From the NCBI GenBank assembly GCA_049651845.1, contig JBASCW010000124.1, positions 1 through 17,274 of the forward strand: DNA of 17,274 bases. The letters run 5' to 3'. The notes below the pieces were generated by a model, which saw nothing but the letters and a program-made list of their open reading frames with translations, had not been told where the DNA came from and ran no database searches. Numbering within the stretch: position 1 is the stretch's first letter; every line of letters starts with the position of its first letter. Below are positions 6,373 through 14,203 of the stretch, piece after piece. Source of the DNA: RBG-16-66-20 sp049651845. GTDB lineage: Bacteria; Pseudomonadota; Gammaproteobacteria; Burkholderiales; SG8-39. The translations under genes were made by a program, and so were the position numbers.

Positions 6373-7415
6373 CCGGCGTTCTCCGGGCCGAGCAGGTCGC
6401 GCGCGGCCGAAGGCGCGACGATGCCGAAGTGGCGGTAGGCGGTGAGCGTCGCCATGCGGCCGCGCGGCGTGCGCTGCAGGTAGCCGCACTGGATGAGGTA
6501 GGGCTCGAGCACTTCCTCGATGGTGTCGGCCTCCTCGCCCACCACGTGCGCGAGGTTCTCCAGCCCGACCGGGCCGCCGGCGAACTTCTCGATCACCGCG
6601 AGCAGCAGCTTGCGGTCCATGAGGTCGAGGCCGAGCGCGTCCACGTCGAGCATCTTGAGCCCCGCATCGGCCACCGGCTTGGTCACCTTGCCGTCGGCCT
6701 TGACCTGGGCGTAGTCGCGCACGCGGCGCAGCAGCCGGTTGGCGATGCGCGGCGTGCCACGCGCCCGGCACGCGATCTCGCGTGCTCCCAGGTCTTCAAT
6801 CTTGATGTTCAATAACTGGGAAGAGCGGCGCACGATCGTCGCCAGCTCGTCCTGGTTGTAGAACTCCAGGCGCCCTACGATGCCGAAGCGGTCGCGCAAG
6901 GGGTTGGTGAGCATGCCGGCGCGCGTGGTGGCGCCCACCAGCGTGAAGGGCGGCAGATCCAGCTTGATCGAGCGCGCCGCGGGCCCCTCGCCGATCATGA
7001 TGTCGATCTGGTAGTCCTCGAGCGCCGGGTAGAGGATCTCCTCGACCACCGGCGACAGGCGGTGGATCTCGTCGATGAACAGCACGTCCTTCGGCTCGAG
7101 GTTGGTGAGGATGGCCGCGAGGTCGCCCGGGCGCTCGATCACCGGGCCCGAGGTCTGGCGCAGGTTGACGCCCATTTCCTTGGCGAGGATGTGCGCGAGC
7201 GTGGTCTTGCCCAGGCCCGGCGGGCCGAACAGCAGCACGTGATCGAGCGCCTCGCCCCTGCCTCTCGCCGCCTGGATGAAGATCTCCATCTGGCCGCGGA
7301 CCTTCTCCTGGCCCACGTACTCGGCGAGCGTCGCCGGGCGCAAGCTCCGCTCGATCTGCTCCTCCTGTACCGAGGAGGGCTTTGCCGAGATCAGGCGATC
7401 GGTTTCTACAGCCAC
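6369..7415 (-). CDS. ruvB: Holliday junction branch migration ATPase RuvB
   Basis: Hexameric AAA+ motor that drives RuvA-bound Holliday junctions. The 348-aa product has Walker A GPPGLGKT (64-71), Walker B FIDEIH (113-118), the sensor region GATTRAGMLTNPLRDRFG, and the C-terminal winged helix ending GYLQRTPRGRMATLTAYRHF. The start is GTG 7415 (VAVETDRLIS), one base after the ruvA stop. The TAG stop shares the palindrome CTAG (6369-6372) with the stop of the convergent pilin-like gene. Length and motifs are normal. Confidence 0.97.
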   Translation of the reverse strand: MAVETDRLISAKPSSVQEEQIERSLRPATLAEYVGQEKVRGQMEIFIQAARGRGEALDHVLLFGPPGLGKTTLAHILAKEMGVNLRQTSGPVIERPGDLAAILTNLEPKDVLFIDEIHRLSPVVEEILYPALEDYQIDIMIGEGPAARSIKLDLPPFTLVGATTRAGMLTNPLRDRFGIVGRLEFYNQDELATIVRRSSQLLNIKIEDLGAREIACRARGTPRIANRLLRRVRDYAQVKADGKVTKPVADAGLKMLDVDALGLDLMDRKLLLAVIEKFAGGPVGLENLAHVVGEEADTIEEVLEPYLIQCGYLQRTPRGRMATLTAYRHFGIVAPSAARDLLGPENAG

Positions 7416-7416
7416 G

Positions 7417-7983
7417 TCAGGATTTTGCCAGAGCCTTGAGCGCGGCGCGGATGCCCTCGGCCACCGCGATGCCCGGCGACAGCCCCTTCACGGCGGCGAG
7501 CGCTTCCCTCTCGCTGTAGCCCAGGCCCACGAGCGCGTTCACGACGTCGCCCGCCGCGCCCGCGGCTGGCTTCACCGCGCCTTCGGCGATCTTGCCCTTG
7601 AGCTCCAGCAGCAGGCGCTCGGCGGTCTTCTTGCCGATGCCCGGCACCTTGGTCAGGCGCGCCGCGTCCTGCATCGCCACCGCGCTGCCCAGTTCGGCGA
7701 CCGACAGCCCCGAGAGCACCGAGAGAGCGGTGCGCGCGCCGACGCCCGAAATCCTGATCAGCTGGCGGAAGGCGGCGCGCTCCTCTGCGGTCGCGAAGCC
7801 GTAGAGCACGTGCGCGTCCTCGCGCACCACCAGGTGCGTGAGCAGCGTGACGGACTCGCCCGTCGCCGGCAGGCTGTAAAAGGTGCTCATCGGCACCTCG
7901 ACCTCGTAACCGACGCCGGCCACCTCAAGCAGTACCTGGGGTGGATTCTTCGAGAGCAGCTTGCCGCTGAGCCGGCCGATCAC
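7417..7983 (-). CDS. ruvA: Holliday junction branch migration protein RuvA
   Basis: Junction-binding tetramer that positions RuvB rings. The 188-aa product has the N-terminal OB fold (MIGRLSGKLLSKNPPQVLLEVAGVGYEVEVP), two helix-hairpin-helix motifs (ISGVGARTALSVLSGL and VPGIGKKTAERLLLELKGK), and a C-terminal RuvB-contact domain (ALVGLGYSEREALAAVKGL). It starts 28 bp after ruvC and ends one base before ruvB, in the standard ruvC-ruvA-ruvB order. Confidence 0.97.
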   Translation of the reverse strand: MIGRLSGKLLSKNPPQVLLEVAGVGYEVEVPMSTFYSLPATGESVTLLTHLVVREDAHVLYGFATAEERAAFRQLIRISGVGARTALSVLSGLSVAELGSAVAMQDAARLTKVPGIGKKTAERLLLELKGKIAEGAVKPAAGAAGDVVNALVGLGYSEREALAAVKGLSPGIAVAEGIRAALKALAKS

Positions 7984-8011
7984 GGACGGCGCTCCGATTC
8001 CATGCGACCGA

Positions 8012-8527
8012 TCAAACCAGCCTTCCCTTTTTCATTCTCAGATTCTTCATCAACACATTGCCCAATCTCGCGCCGTGCGCATGGCAGATCGCGCAGGCGA
8101 GGGCGTCGGCCGCGTCGGCGCTGGGATCGCCGGGGAGCGCGAGCAGGCGCCTGACCATGTGCTGCACCTGTTCTTTCTTTGCCTTGCCCTTGCCGACCAC
8201 GGCCTGCTTGACCTGCAGCGCAGTGTACTCCGCGACCGGCAGGCCCGCGATCACCGCGGCGCAGATCGCGGCCCCGCGCGCCTGGCCCAGCAGCAGCGTG
8301 GATTGCGGGTTGACGTTGACGAACACCTTCTCGATCGCGACCTGCTGCGGGCGATTCGCGGCGATCACTTCGGCGAGGCCGTCGAGGATCACCTTCAGCC
8401 GTTCGGCGAGCTCGCCCGCGCCCGAGCGCACGCAGCCGCTCGTGATGTAGCGCAGCTTTCCCCCGGACTGCTCGATGACACCGAATCCCGTGACGCGCAG
8501 GCCGGGATCGATGCCCAGGATGCGCAT
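8012..8527 (-). CDS. ruvC: Crossover junction endodeoxyribonuclease RuvC
   Basis: Dimeric resolvase that nicks Holliday junctions symmetrically. The 171-aa product begins MRILGIDPGLRVTGFGVIE with catalytic D7. It contains VAIEKVFVN (catalytic Glu) and the C-terminal acidic pair in PSADAADALACAICH. The ATG at 8527 lies 3 bp after the yebC stop, so the two are co-transcribed and probably coupled. All four active-site acids of the family are present. Confidence 0.97.
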   Translation of the reverse strand: MRILGIDPGLRVTGFGVIEQSGGKLRYITSGCVRSGAGELAERLKVILDGLAEVIAANRPQQVAIEKVFVNVNPQSTLLLGQARGAAICAAVIAGLPVAEYTALQVKQAVVGKGKAKKEQVQHMVRRLLALPGDPSADAADALACAICHAHGARLGNVLMKNLRMKKGRLV

Positions 8528-8530
8528 GAC

Positions 8531-9253
8531 CTAGGGCAGCGCCGCGGTGGTGTAGACGTTCTGCACGTCGTCGAGGTCTTCGAGCGCGTCGAGCAGCGCC
8601 TGCATCTTCTCGGCCTCGGCGCTCGCCAGCGCGGTCTCGTTGAGCGCCTTCATGGTGACCTCGGCGGCCTCGGGCTTGAGTCCCGCCTTCTCGAGCGCGC
8701 TTTTCACCTTGTCGAAGTCGGCCGGCGTGCTGATCACCTCGATCGAGCCGTCGGCGTTGGTGACCACGTCCTCGGCGCCCGCATCCAGGCCGACCTCCAT
8801 GAGCTTGTCCTCGCTCGCGCCGGGCGCGAAGACGAACTGGCCGCAATGCCTGAACTGGAACGCCACCGAGCCGTCGGCGCCGATGTTGCCGCCGTTCTTG
8901 GTGAAGGCATGGCGCACTTCCGCAATCGTGCGCGTGCGGTTGTCGGTGAGGCAGTCCACCATCACCGCGGCGCCGCCCGGGCCGTAGCCCTCGTAGCGCG
9001 CCTCCTCGTAGGACGCGCCCTCCAGCTCGCCGGTGCCGCGCTGGATCGCGCGCGTCACGCTGTCCTTGGTCATGTTCGCGTCGCGCGCCTTGTCGAGCAT
9101 CAGGCGCAGCTTGGGGTTGGAGTTCGGGTCGCCGCCGCCGTGCTTCGCGGCCACGGTGATCTCCTTGATCAGGCGCGTGAACACCTTGCCCTTCTTCGCA
9201 TCCGCCGCCGCCTTGCGGTGCTTGATGTTTGCCCATTTGCTGTGACCGGCCAT
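8531..9253 (-). CDS. yebC: YebC/PmpR (TACO1) family translational regulator
   Basis: The 240-aa product opens with the family hallmark MAGHSKWANIKHRKAAADAKKG and contains RYEGYGPGGAAVMVDCLTDN. Members are annotated as DNA-binding regulators (PmpR) or, more recently, as ribosome-associated factors that help translation through difficult stretches such as polyproline. If that holds here, the proline-rich TolA encoded nearby would be a plausible client (inference only). It leads the yebC-ruvC-ruvA-ruvB operon. Its start is only 17 bp from the divergent gene at 9271, so there is no room for a separate promoter region. Confidence 0.96.
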   Translation of the reverse strand: MAGHSKWANIKHRKAAADAKKGKVFTRLIKEITVAAKHGGGDPNSNPKLRLMLDKARDANMTKDSVTRAIQRGTGELEGASYEEARYEGYGPGGAAVMVDCLTDNRTRTIAEVRHAFTKNGGNIGADGSVAFQFRHCGQFVFAPGASEDKLMEVGLDAGAEDVVTNADGSIEVISTPADFDKVKSALEKAGLKPEAAEVTMKALNETALASAEAEKMQALLDALEDLDDVQNVYTTAALP

Positions 9254-9270
9254 GTCATAATTTTAGCGTC

Positions 9271-10755
9271 ATGATCAATCCGCTCCTCGTAGCGAAGAAC
9301 CCCAAGGCGGAGCTCTGCCTGCTGCCCGCGCTCGCCAACCGCCACGGCCTGATCACGGGCGCCACGGGCACCGGCAAGACGGTCACGCTGCAGGCGCTCG
9401 CGCAGGGTTTCTCCTCGATCGGCGTGCCGGTGTTCATGGCCGACGTCAAGGGCGACCTGAGCGGCATCGCGAACGCGGGCGGCGGCAACGCCAAGGTCGC
9501 CGAGCGCGTCAGTTCGCTGAAAGTCAAAGTGGACTACGCCGCCTGCCCGGTCGTGTTCTGGGACGTCTACGGCGAGAGCGGGCACCCGGTGCGCGCGACG
9601 ATCTCGGACATGGGGCCGCTGCTGCTGGCACGGCTGCTCGGCCTGAACGACACGCAGGAAGGCGTGCTGAACCTGGTGTTCAAGATCGCCGACGACGGCG
9701 GCCTGCTGCTGCTCGACGCCAAGGACCTGCGCGCGATGCTGCAGTTCGTGGGCGACAACGCGCAGAAGTTCACCACCGAGTACGGCAACATTTCGGCCGC
9801 CTCGATCGGCGCGATCCAGCGCGGCCTGCTGGCGCTGGAAAGCCAGGGCGCCGACCGCTTCTTCGGCGAGCCGATGCTCGACATCGCCGACCTGATGCAG
9901 GCCGAGGGCGGCAAGGGGGTGGTGAACATCCTCGCCGCCGACAAGCTCATGAATTCGCCCAAGCTCTACGCCACCTTCCTGCTGTGGATGCTGGCCGAGC
10001 TGTTCGAGCACCTGCCCGAGGTCGGCGACGCGGACAAGCCGAAGCTGGTGTACTTCTTCGACGAGGCGCATTTGCTTTTTGCCGATGCGCCGAGCGCTTT
10101 GCTGCAGAAAATCGAGCAAGTCGTACGTCTGATCCGCTCCAAGGGCGTCGGCGTGTACTTCGTGACGCAGAATCCGCTCGACATCCCGGAGTCGGTGCTC
10201 GGCCAGCTCGGCAACCGCGTGCAGCACGCGCTGCGCGCCTTCACGCCGAAGGACCAGAAGGCGGTGAAATCCGCGGCCGAGACCATGCGCCCGAACCCGA
10301 AGCTGAAGATCGACCAGGCGATCACCGAGCTGGGCGTGGGCGAAGCGCTGGTCTCGTTCCTCGACGACAAGGGCCGGCCCAACGTCACCGAGCGCGCGTT
10401 CGTCGTGCCCCCGGGCAGCCAGCTGGGGCCGATCGGCGCCGAGGAGCGCCGCAAGCGCATCGCCGCCTCGCCCATCGCCGGCCACTACGAGAAAGCGGTG
10501 GACCGCGAATCCGCGTTCGAGAAGCTCAAAGGCAGAACCGAGGAGAAGGTGGCTGCGAGCGACGAGAAGGTAAGCGCTCCGCAGGCACCGAACGTCCTTT
10601 CGGACATCCTCTTCGGCAAGACCGGGCCGCGCGGCGGACGGCACGACGGCCTCGTGCAGACCCTCGCGAAGAGCGTGACGCGCACCATCGGCTCCTCGGT
10701 CGGGCGCGAGATCGTGCGCGGCGTGCTGGGCTCCATCCTCGGCAAGCGCCGCTGA
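9271..10755 (+). CDS. yjgR: HerA/YjgR-like P-loop ATPase (DUF853)
   Basis: The 494-aa product resembles E. coli YjgR, a HerA-FtsK-superfamily NTPase of unsettled role. Visible are LPALANRHGLITGATGTGKT with Walker A GATGTGKT (30-37), the DVKGDLSG block, Walker B LVYFFDEAHLLF (D264, E265), an arginine-containing GVGVYFVTQNPLDIPESVLGQLGNRVQHAL, and a basic C-terminus (GREIVRGVLGSILGKRR). Family length is about 500. The start at 9271 is set by homology to INPLLVAKNPKAELCLLP; upstream in-frame codons are not family-like. An alternative description is bipolar DNA helicase HerA, but no nuclease partner (NurA) is next to it. Confidence 0.92.
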   Translation: MINPLLVAKNPKAELCLLPALANRHGLITGATGTGKTVTLQALAQGFSSIGVPVFMADVKGDLSGIANAGGGNAKVAERVSSLKVKVDYAACPVVFWDVYGESGHPVRATISDMGPLLLARLLGLNDTQEGVLNLVFKIADDGGLLLLDAKDLRAMLQFVGDNAQKFTTEYGNISAASIGAIQRGLLALESQGADRFFGEPMLDIADLMQAEGGKGVVNILAADKLMNSPKLYATFLLWMLAELFEHLPEVGDADKPKLVYFFDEAHLLFADAPSALLQKIEQVVRLIRSKGVGVYFVTQNPLDIPESVLGQLGNRVQHALRAFTPKDQKAVKSAAETMRPNPKLKIDQAITELGVGEALVSFLDDKGRPNVTERAFVVPPGSQLGPIGAEERRKRIAASPIAGHYEKAVDRESAFEKLKGRTEEKVAASDEKVSAPQAPNVLSDILFGKTGPRGGRHDGLVQTLAKSVTRTIGSSVGREIVRGVLGSILGKRR

Positions 10756-10776
10756 CACACCACACCGGGAGCTGAC

Positions 10777-11556
10777 ATGGATCTGGGCATCGAAGACAAG
10801 AGCGCGCTCGTCTGCGCGGCGTCGAAAGGGCTGGGCAAGGGCTGCGCCATGGCGCTCGCCAGGGAAGGCGTCAGCCTGGTGATCACCGCGCGCGGCAAGG
10901 AGGCGCTCGAGGCGACCGCCGACGAAATTCGCAAGAGCACGGGCGCGAAGATCGTCGCCGTCGCGGGCGACATCACCACCCCCGAGGGCCGCGCCGCGGC
11001 GCTCGCCGCGTGTCCCAGCCCCGACATCCTCGTCAACAACGCGGGCGGGCCGCCGCCGGGCGACTTCCGCAGCTGGACGCGCGAGGACTGGCTGAAGGCG
11101 CTCGATGCCAACATGCTCGCGCCGATCGAGCTCATCAAGGCGACGGTGGACGGCATGATCGCGCACAAGTTCGGCCGCATCGTCAACATCACCTCGGGCG
11201 CGGTGCGCATGCCGATCGCCGAGCTGGGCCTGTCGAACGGCGCGCGTACCGGACTCACGGGCTTCATCGCGGGCATCGCGCGCCAGACGGTGGCGCACAA
11301 CGTCACCATCAACGGCCTGCTGCCCGGGCCGTTCGACACCGACCGGCTGCGCAGCAACCTGAAGTTCAACGCGCAGAAGCTGGGCAAGACCGAGGCCGAG
11401 CTCGAGCAAGTGCGCATCCAGGCCAATCCCGCGAAGCGCTTCGGCAACATCGAGGAGTTCGGCGCGGCCTGCGCCTTCCTGTGCAGCGTGCACGCCAGCT
11501 ACATCACCGGCCAGAACCTGCTCATGGACGGCGGCGCGTTTCCAGGAACGCTCTAG
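10777..11556 (+). CDS. Atypical short-chain dehydrogenase/reductase (BKR-like, catalytic Tyr missing)
   Basis: The 259-aa product has the SDR fold layout: the nucleotide-binding turn AASKGLGKG (14-22) in place of TGxxxGxG, NNAG (87-90), IVNITSG with S140, and a C-terminal MDGG. At the active-site position it reads GLSNGARTGLTGF: L152/S153 stand where Tyr is expected and R157 where Lys is expected. This matches a known non-classical subgroup of 3-oxoacyl-ACP-reductase-like SDRs that keeps 'LSNxxR', so it is likely a family trait rather than decay. A GGGAG ribosome binding site precedes the ATG, 21 bp after the ATPase gene. Substrate is unknown. The stop codon lies in a 23-bp tandem repeat. Confidence 0.88.
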   Translation: MDLGIEDKSALVCAASKGLGKGCAMALAREGVSLVITARGKEALEATADEIRKSTGAKIVAVAGDITTPEGRAAALAACPSPDILVNNAGGPPPGDFRSWTREDWLKALDANMLAPIELIKATVDGMIAHKFGRIVNITSGAVRMPIAELGLSNGARTGLTGFIAGIARQTVAHNVTINGLLPGPFDTDRLRSNLKFNAQKLGKTEAELEQVRIQANPAKRFGNIEEFGAACAFLCSVHASYITGQNLLMDGGAFPGTL

Positions 11557-11604
11557 GCGCGTTGCCAGGAACGCACTAGGAGCGTTGCCAGGAACGCTCT
11601 AGGA
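11536..11604. repeat. Three-copy 23-bp tandem repeat at convergent gene ends
   Basis: Units at 11536-11558, 11559-11581 and 11582-11604 share gcgttgccaggaacgc then (a/t)ctagg. Copy 1 differs at one base near its start (t for g), copy 2 has an a in cactagg, and the last base varies (c, a, a). Each unit can fold GCGTT against AACGC around 6 nt. Each carries CTAG; because 23 is not a multiple of 3, the three TAGs fall in the three different frames, on both strands. Copy 1 supplies the SDR stop (11554-11556) and copy 3 the stop of the convergent transporter gene (11601-11599). No U-tract follows, so intrinsic termination is unproven. Confidence 0.93.
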
Positions 11605-12711
11605 ACTCAAGCGCCAGTACTGGTACTTCATCGCGGCCGCCGAGCCGGCGACGATGGCGATGAAGGTCACGATCGAGCCCAGCGCGAGCGTGGAGATGCC
11701 GGTGATCGCCTGGCCGATGGTGCAGCCCAGCGCGGTGATGCCACCGAAGCCCATGAGGATGCCGCCGATGACGTGGTTGGCGGTGTCTTCGGCGTCGCGA
11801 AAGCCTTCCCAGCGGAACGTGCGCGTGGCGAGCGCATAGGCGGCCGAGCCGGCGATCACGCCGAGCGCGGAGGCGATGCCGTAGGTGACGATCTTCGACT
11901 TGTCGGTCCAGAACATCAGGTATTCGAGCGAGTACGCGAGCGGGCCGACGAACGAGAACGACTCCATGCGCCCGGAGTTGGTGGCTACGAAGGCTTCCTG
12001 CAGCGTCTCCGGGTCCTCGGCGACGTAGCCGACCACGCCGCTCACGTACCAGCCGCCCACCACCACCAGCCCCGTCACCACCCCGCCCAGCGTGTAGTCG
12101 AAGCTCGCGCGGAACTCCTTGCTCGCATAGGCGTAGACCGCCAGCCCGCCGCCGATCGCCGCCGCGAGGAGCGCCGTCCAGGTCGCCTTGGCCATGCCGG
12201 TGCCCGCCGCGAGCAGCGCGGGCAGGTCCTGGCCCGGCGCCAGCGTGAGCGCGGCCTTTTCCAGCACTTCCACGCGGAACGCGCCGAACACGCCGCGCAG
12301 CGTCATGTAGGCGGCAACGCCGAGGAACACGTAGACCACGAGCGACTTCAGGTTGCCGCCGCCGATGCGGATCAGCGTCTTGGAGCCGCAGCCCGAGCCG
12401 AGCGTCATGCCCACGCCGAAGAGGAATCCCCCCACGATGTAGGACAGCCACGTGAAGTTGGGCCCGGGGTAGATGGACTTGGAAAGATTCACCACGCCCG
12501 CGACCTGCAGGACGCTCGAGCCGACCAGCGCCACCGCGATGGCGAGCAGCCACATGCGCAGGCGGTTCTTGTCGCCCATGTTCACCCAGTCGGAGACCGC
12601 CCCCATGGTGCAGAAGTTGGTCTTGTTTCCCACCGCGCCGAAGATGAAGGCGAGCGCGAATGCGCCGCCGGTGACGTAGGGAACCAGTTGCGTGGGGGTG
12701 GCTTCGCTCAT
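11599..12711 (-). CDS. YeeE/YedE family membrane transporter (thiosulfate/sulfur-compound uptake)
   Basis: The 370-aa product is highly hydrophobic, with about nine to ten membrane helices, and has the twofold YeeE/YedE (sulf_transp) arrangement. The family's cysteine motifs are present: KTNFCTMGAVSDW (C34), GSGCGSKTLIRIGGGNLKSL (C108) and ALGCTIGQAITGIS (C330). In characterised YeeE proteins such cysteines relay thiosulfate across the membrane. No TusA/SirA-like partner is visible next to it. The start is ATG 12711 with GGGAAA 9 nt upstream; the frame is open further up but there lies inside the neighbour gene. It is probably co-transcribed with the TrpD-like gene 55 bp upstream. The actual substrate (thiosulfate, sulfite, selenium compounds) cannot be decided. 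Confidence 0.9.
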   Translation of the reverse strand: MSEATPTQLVPYVTGGAFALAFIFGAVGNKTNFCTMGAVSDWVNMGDKNRLRMWLLAIAVALVGSSVLQVAGVVNLSKSIYPGPNFTWLSYIVGGFLFGVGMTLGSGCGSKTLIRIGGGNLKSLVVYVFLGVAAYMTLRGVFGAFRVEVLEKAALTLAPGQDLPALLAAGTGMAKATWTALLAAAIGGGLAVYAYASKEFRASFDYTLGGVVTGLVVVGGWYVSGVVGYVAEDPETLQEAFVATNSGRMESFSFVGPLAYSLEYLMFWTDKSKIVTYGIASALGVIAGSAAYALATRTFRWEGFRDAEDTANHVIGGILMGFGGITALGCTIGQAITGISTLALGSIVTFIAIVAGSAAAMKYQYWRLSS

Positions 12712-12764
12712 GCGAAATTTTCCCGTGGCGGGCGCGCTCCGCGCATTGGAGTTGCAAAGGCGCT

Positions 12765-12781
12765 CATCAGATTGTCTGATG
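12765..12781 (-). other. Small perfect hairpin overlapping the TrpD-like stop codon
   Basis: CATCAGA (12765-12771) and TCTGATG (12775-12781) form a perfect 7-bp stem with a 3-nt loop, covering the stop codon at 12769-12767. No U-tract follows on the minus strand, so it is unlikely to be a strong terminator. It may protect the upstream mRNA or lower expression of the transporter gene 55 bp downstream. Confidence 0.4.
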
Positions 12782-13870
12782 CAGGTGCCGGAGCGCGAGG
12801 CCGCGATCGAGCGCGCCGCGCGCCGACTCGGCGGCGGCGGCGAGCGAGCCGTGGCGCCCGAGGTGCCACAGGCACAGCGCGGCGCCGTAGACCAGGCAGT
12901 CGCGCGTCGCGCCCGGCTGGCCCGCCAGCGCCGCCGTGCCGGCCTCGGCGGCAGCTTTCGCCACGGCGGCGGCGTCGAACGGCGCCTCGTTCCGCTCTTC
13001 GCCGCCCGCATCCGCCGCGCGCTGGCCGGGAATGCGCGGCGCGCGCAGCGTTTGCTCGATGCCCAGCTCGGCCGGCCTGAACTCGGTGGCGGCCTCCTCG
13101 CCGCCGCCGCGATACCGGAACACCTTGCCGGTCTGCGACAGGCCGGGGATCACGCCGCCTTCGACCCCGCGCACGATGAGCGCGGAGTCGTAACCGGCAT
13201 GGCGCGCGAGCATCGCGTAGATGCGCGGATAGGGCTTGTGCACGAAACCGGTGACCAGGTGGGTCCTGAGCCGGCCGCGCACCGGCCCCGCCAGCACCTC
13301 GGCGGTGGTGATGGCGGGCCGCTTGACGATGAGCGTGCGCAGGGCCGTGAGCGCGTAGAGCTTCGGGCAGAACGCCTTCTGGTCCACGTAGGCCCAGCCG
13401 ATGCGCGCGTCGCCCAGGCGCGCGGCGGCTTCCTCCGGCGCGAGATCCACCGGCAGGCCCGCGGCGCGCAGCACCTGCCGGTGCGTGACGCCGTACTTGG
13501 GTCCCATGCTCTCTACGCCGTGGGAAACCGTCGCCACGCCGCAGGCCGCGAGCACCGGCGGCAGGAAGGGCGCGGCCGGCAGCGTGCGGTTGTAGCCGTC
13601 GTAGGGATCGCCCAGGTCGAGCACGTCGTCCACCGGCGCCGTAGCGCGGCGGGTGGCGTCGCGGATCGCCTCGAGCATGCCGATGTTCTCGTCATCGGTC
13701 TCGCGCTTCATGCGCAGCGCGATCAGGAACACCCCGGCCTGCACCGGGTCGACCTCGCCGTCGAGCACCAGGCGCATGCCCTCGCGCGCCTCCTCGCGCG
13801 AGATGTCCTTGCTGAGCTCGGGCCCGGTGGCGATGCGCTTGAGGATCGAGTGCATCAGGGCAGAGCTCAC
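12767..13870 (-). CDS. TrpD-like (glycosyl transferase family 3) protein of unknown function
   Basis: The 367-aa product has an N-terminal helical domain of the anthranilate phosphoribosyltransferase type (RIATGPELSKDISREEAREG, DPVQAGVFLIALRMKRET) followed by a TrpD-like alpha/beta domain. The PRPP motif GTGGD is replaced by LDLGDPYDGYNRT (85-96), the KHG triad by SHG (116-118), and the metal-binding 'HGxDGLDE' block by RGVEGGVIP (234-242). It is therefore unlikely to make phosphoribosyl-anthranilate. Such proteins are often named 'glycosyl transferase family protein' and are related to the DNA-binding TrpD2/YbiB group. GTG 13870 is chosen because GGGAG lies 6 nt ahead and it forms GTGA with the Rieske stop; ATG 13855 is possible. 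No other trp genes are present. Confidence 0.82.
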   Translation of the reverse strand: MSSALMHSILKRIATGPELSKDISREEAREGMRLVLDGEVDPVQAGVFLIALRMKRETDDENIGMLEAIRDATRRATAPVDDVLDLGDPYDGYNRTLPAAPFLPPVLAACGVATVSHGVESMGPKYGVTHRQVLRAAGLPVDLAPEEAAARLGDARIGWAYVDQKAFCPKLYALTALRTLIVKRPAITTAEVLAGPVRGRLRTHLVTGFVHKPYPRIYAMLARHAGYDSALIVRGVEGGVIPGLSQTGKVFRYRGGGEEAATEFRPAELGIEQTLRAPRIPGQRAADAGGEERNEAPFDAAAVAKAAAEAGTAALAGQPGATRDCLVYGAALCLWHLGRHGSLAAAAESARGALDRGLALRHLHQTI

Positions 13871-14196
13871 GGCGTCTCCCGTCCGGGCAAGCCGATCAGG
13901 ATGCGCGCGCCCTCGAGCCGCACCGGATAGGTCCTGAGATCGGCTTCGGCCGGTTCTTCGAGCACCTTGCCGGTGCAGACGTTGAAGCGGCTGCCGTGCA
14001 GCGGGCACTTGACCAGCTCGCCCCTGAGCACGCCCGTGGAGAGCGAGGCATCCTCGTGGGTGCAGGTGTCGTCCACGGCACAGATGCGCCCCGCCACATT
14101 GGCGATGAGGATGCGCTGGCCGCCGAGATCGACCCGCTTCATGCGGCCGGGCGCGAGCTCGCGCGCCTGCGCCGCCTCGATGAATTCCTGCGTCAC
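13867..14196 (-). CDS. Rieske [2Fe-2S] ferredoxin
   Basis: A 109-aa soluble electron carrier with a full Rieske cluster site: CTHEDASLSTG (C45, H47) and CPLHGSRF (C64, H67). The pattern is that of BphF/NirD-size Rieske ferredoxins rather than of membrane bc1 proteins, since no N-terminal helix is present. In this place, next to siroheme synthase, it could feed electrons to a nitrite or sulfite reductase or an oxygenase, none of which is in the window. The start is GTG 14196 (MTQEFIEAAQ), 7 bp after the cysG stop. Its stop overlaps the next start as GTGA. Confidence 0.93.
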   Translation of the reverse strand: MTQEFIEAAQARELAPGRMKRVDLGGQRILIANVAGRICAVDDTCTHEDASLSTGVLRGELVKCPLHGSRFNVCTGKVLEEPAEADLRTYPVRLEGARILIGLPGRETP

Positions 14197-14203
14197 GGTT
14201 CGC

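Noticed and set aside
9169..11493. A 774-codon open frame on the minus strand opposite the HerA-like and SDR genes
   Set aside because: The sense strand encodes two clear protein families; the antisense product is low-complexity, Arg/Ala/His-rich, with no motifs.
11536..11604. Tandem repeats as a CRISPR array
   Set aside because: The copies are contiguous with no spacers, only three in number, and no cas genes are near.
11599..13011. YeeE/YedE gene starting inside the TrpD-like gene (470 codons)
   Set aside because: The first 100 codons are Arg-rich and not family-like; ATG 12711 has a ribosome binding site and gives the normal N-terminus.
13867..14196. Rieske protein as NirD, the nitrite reductase small subunit
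   Set aside because: The size fits, but the cluster motifs (CTHEDASL, CPLHGSRF) are of the general Rieske ferredoxin type and no nirB is next to it.
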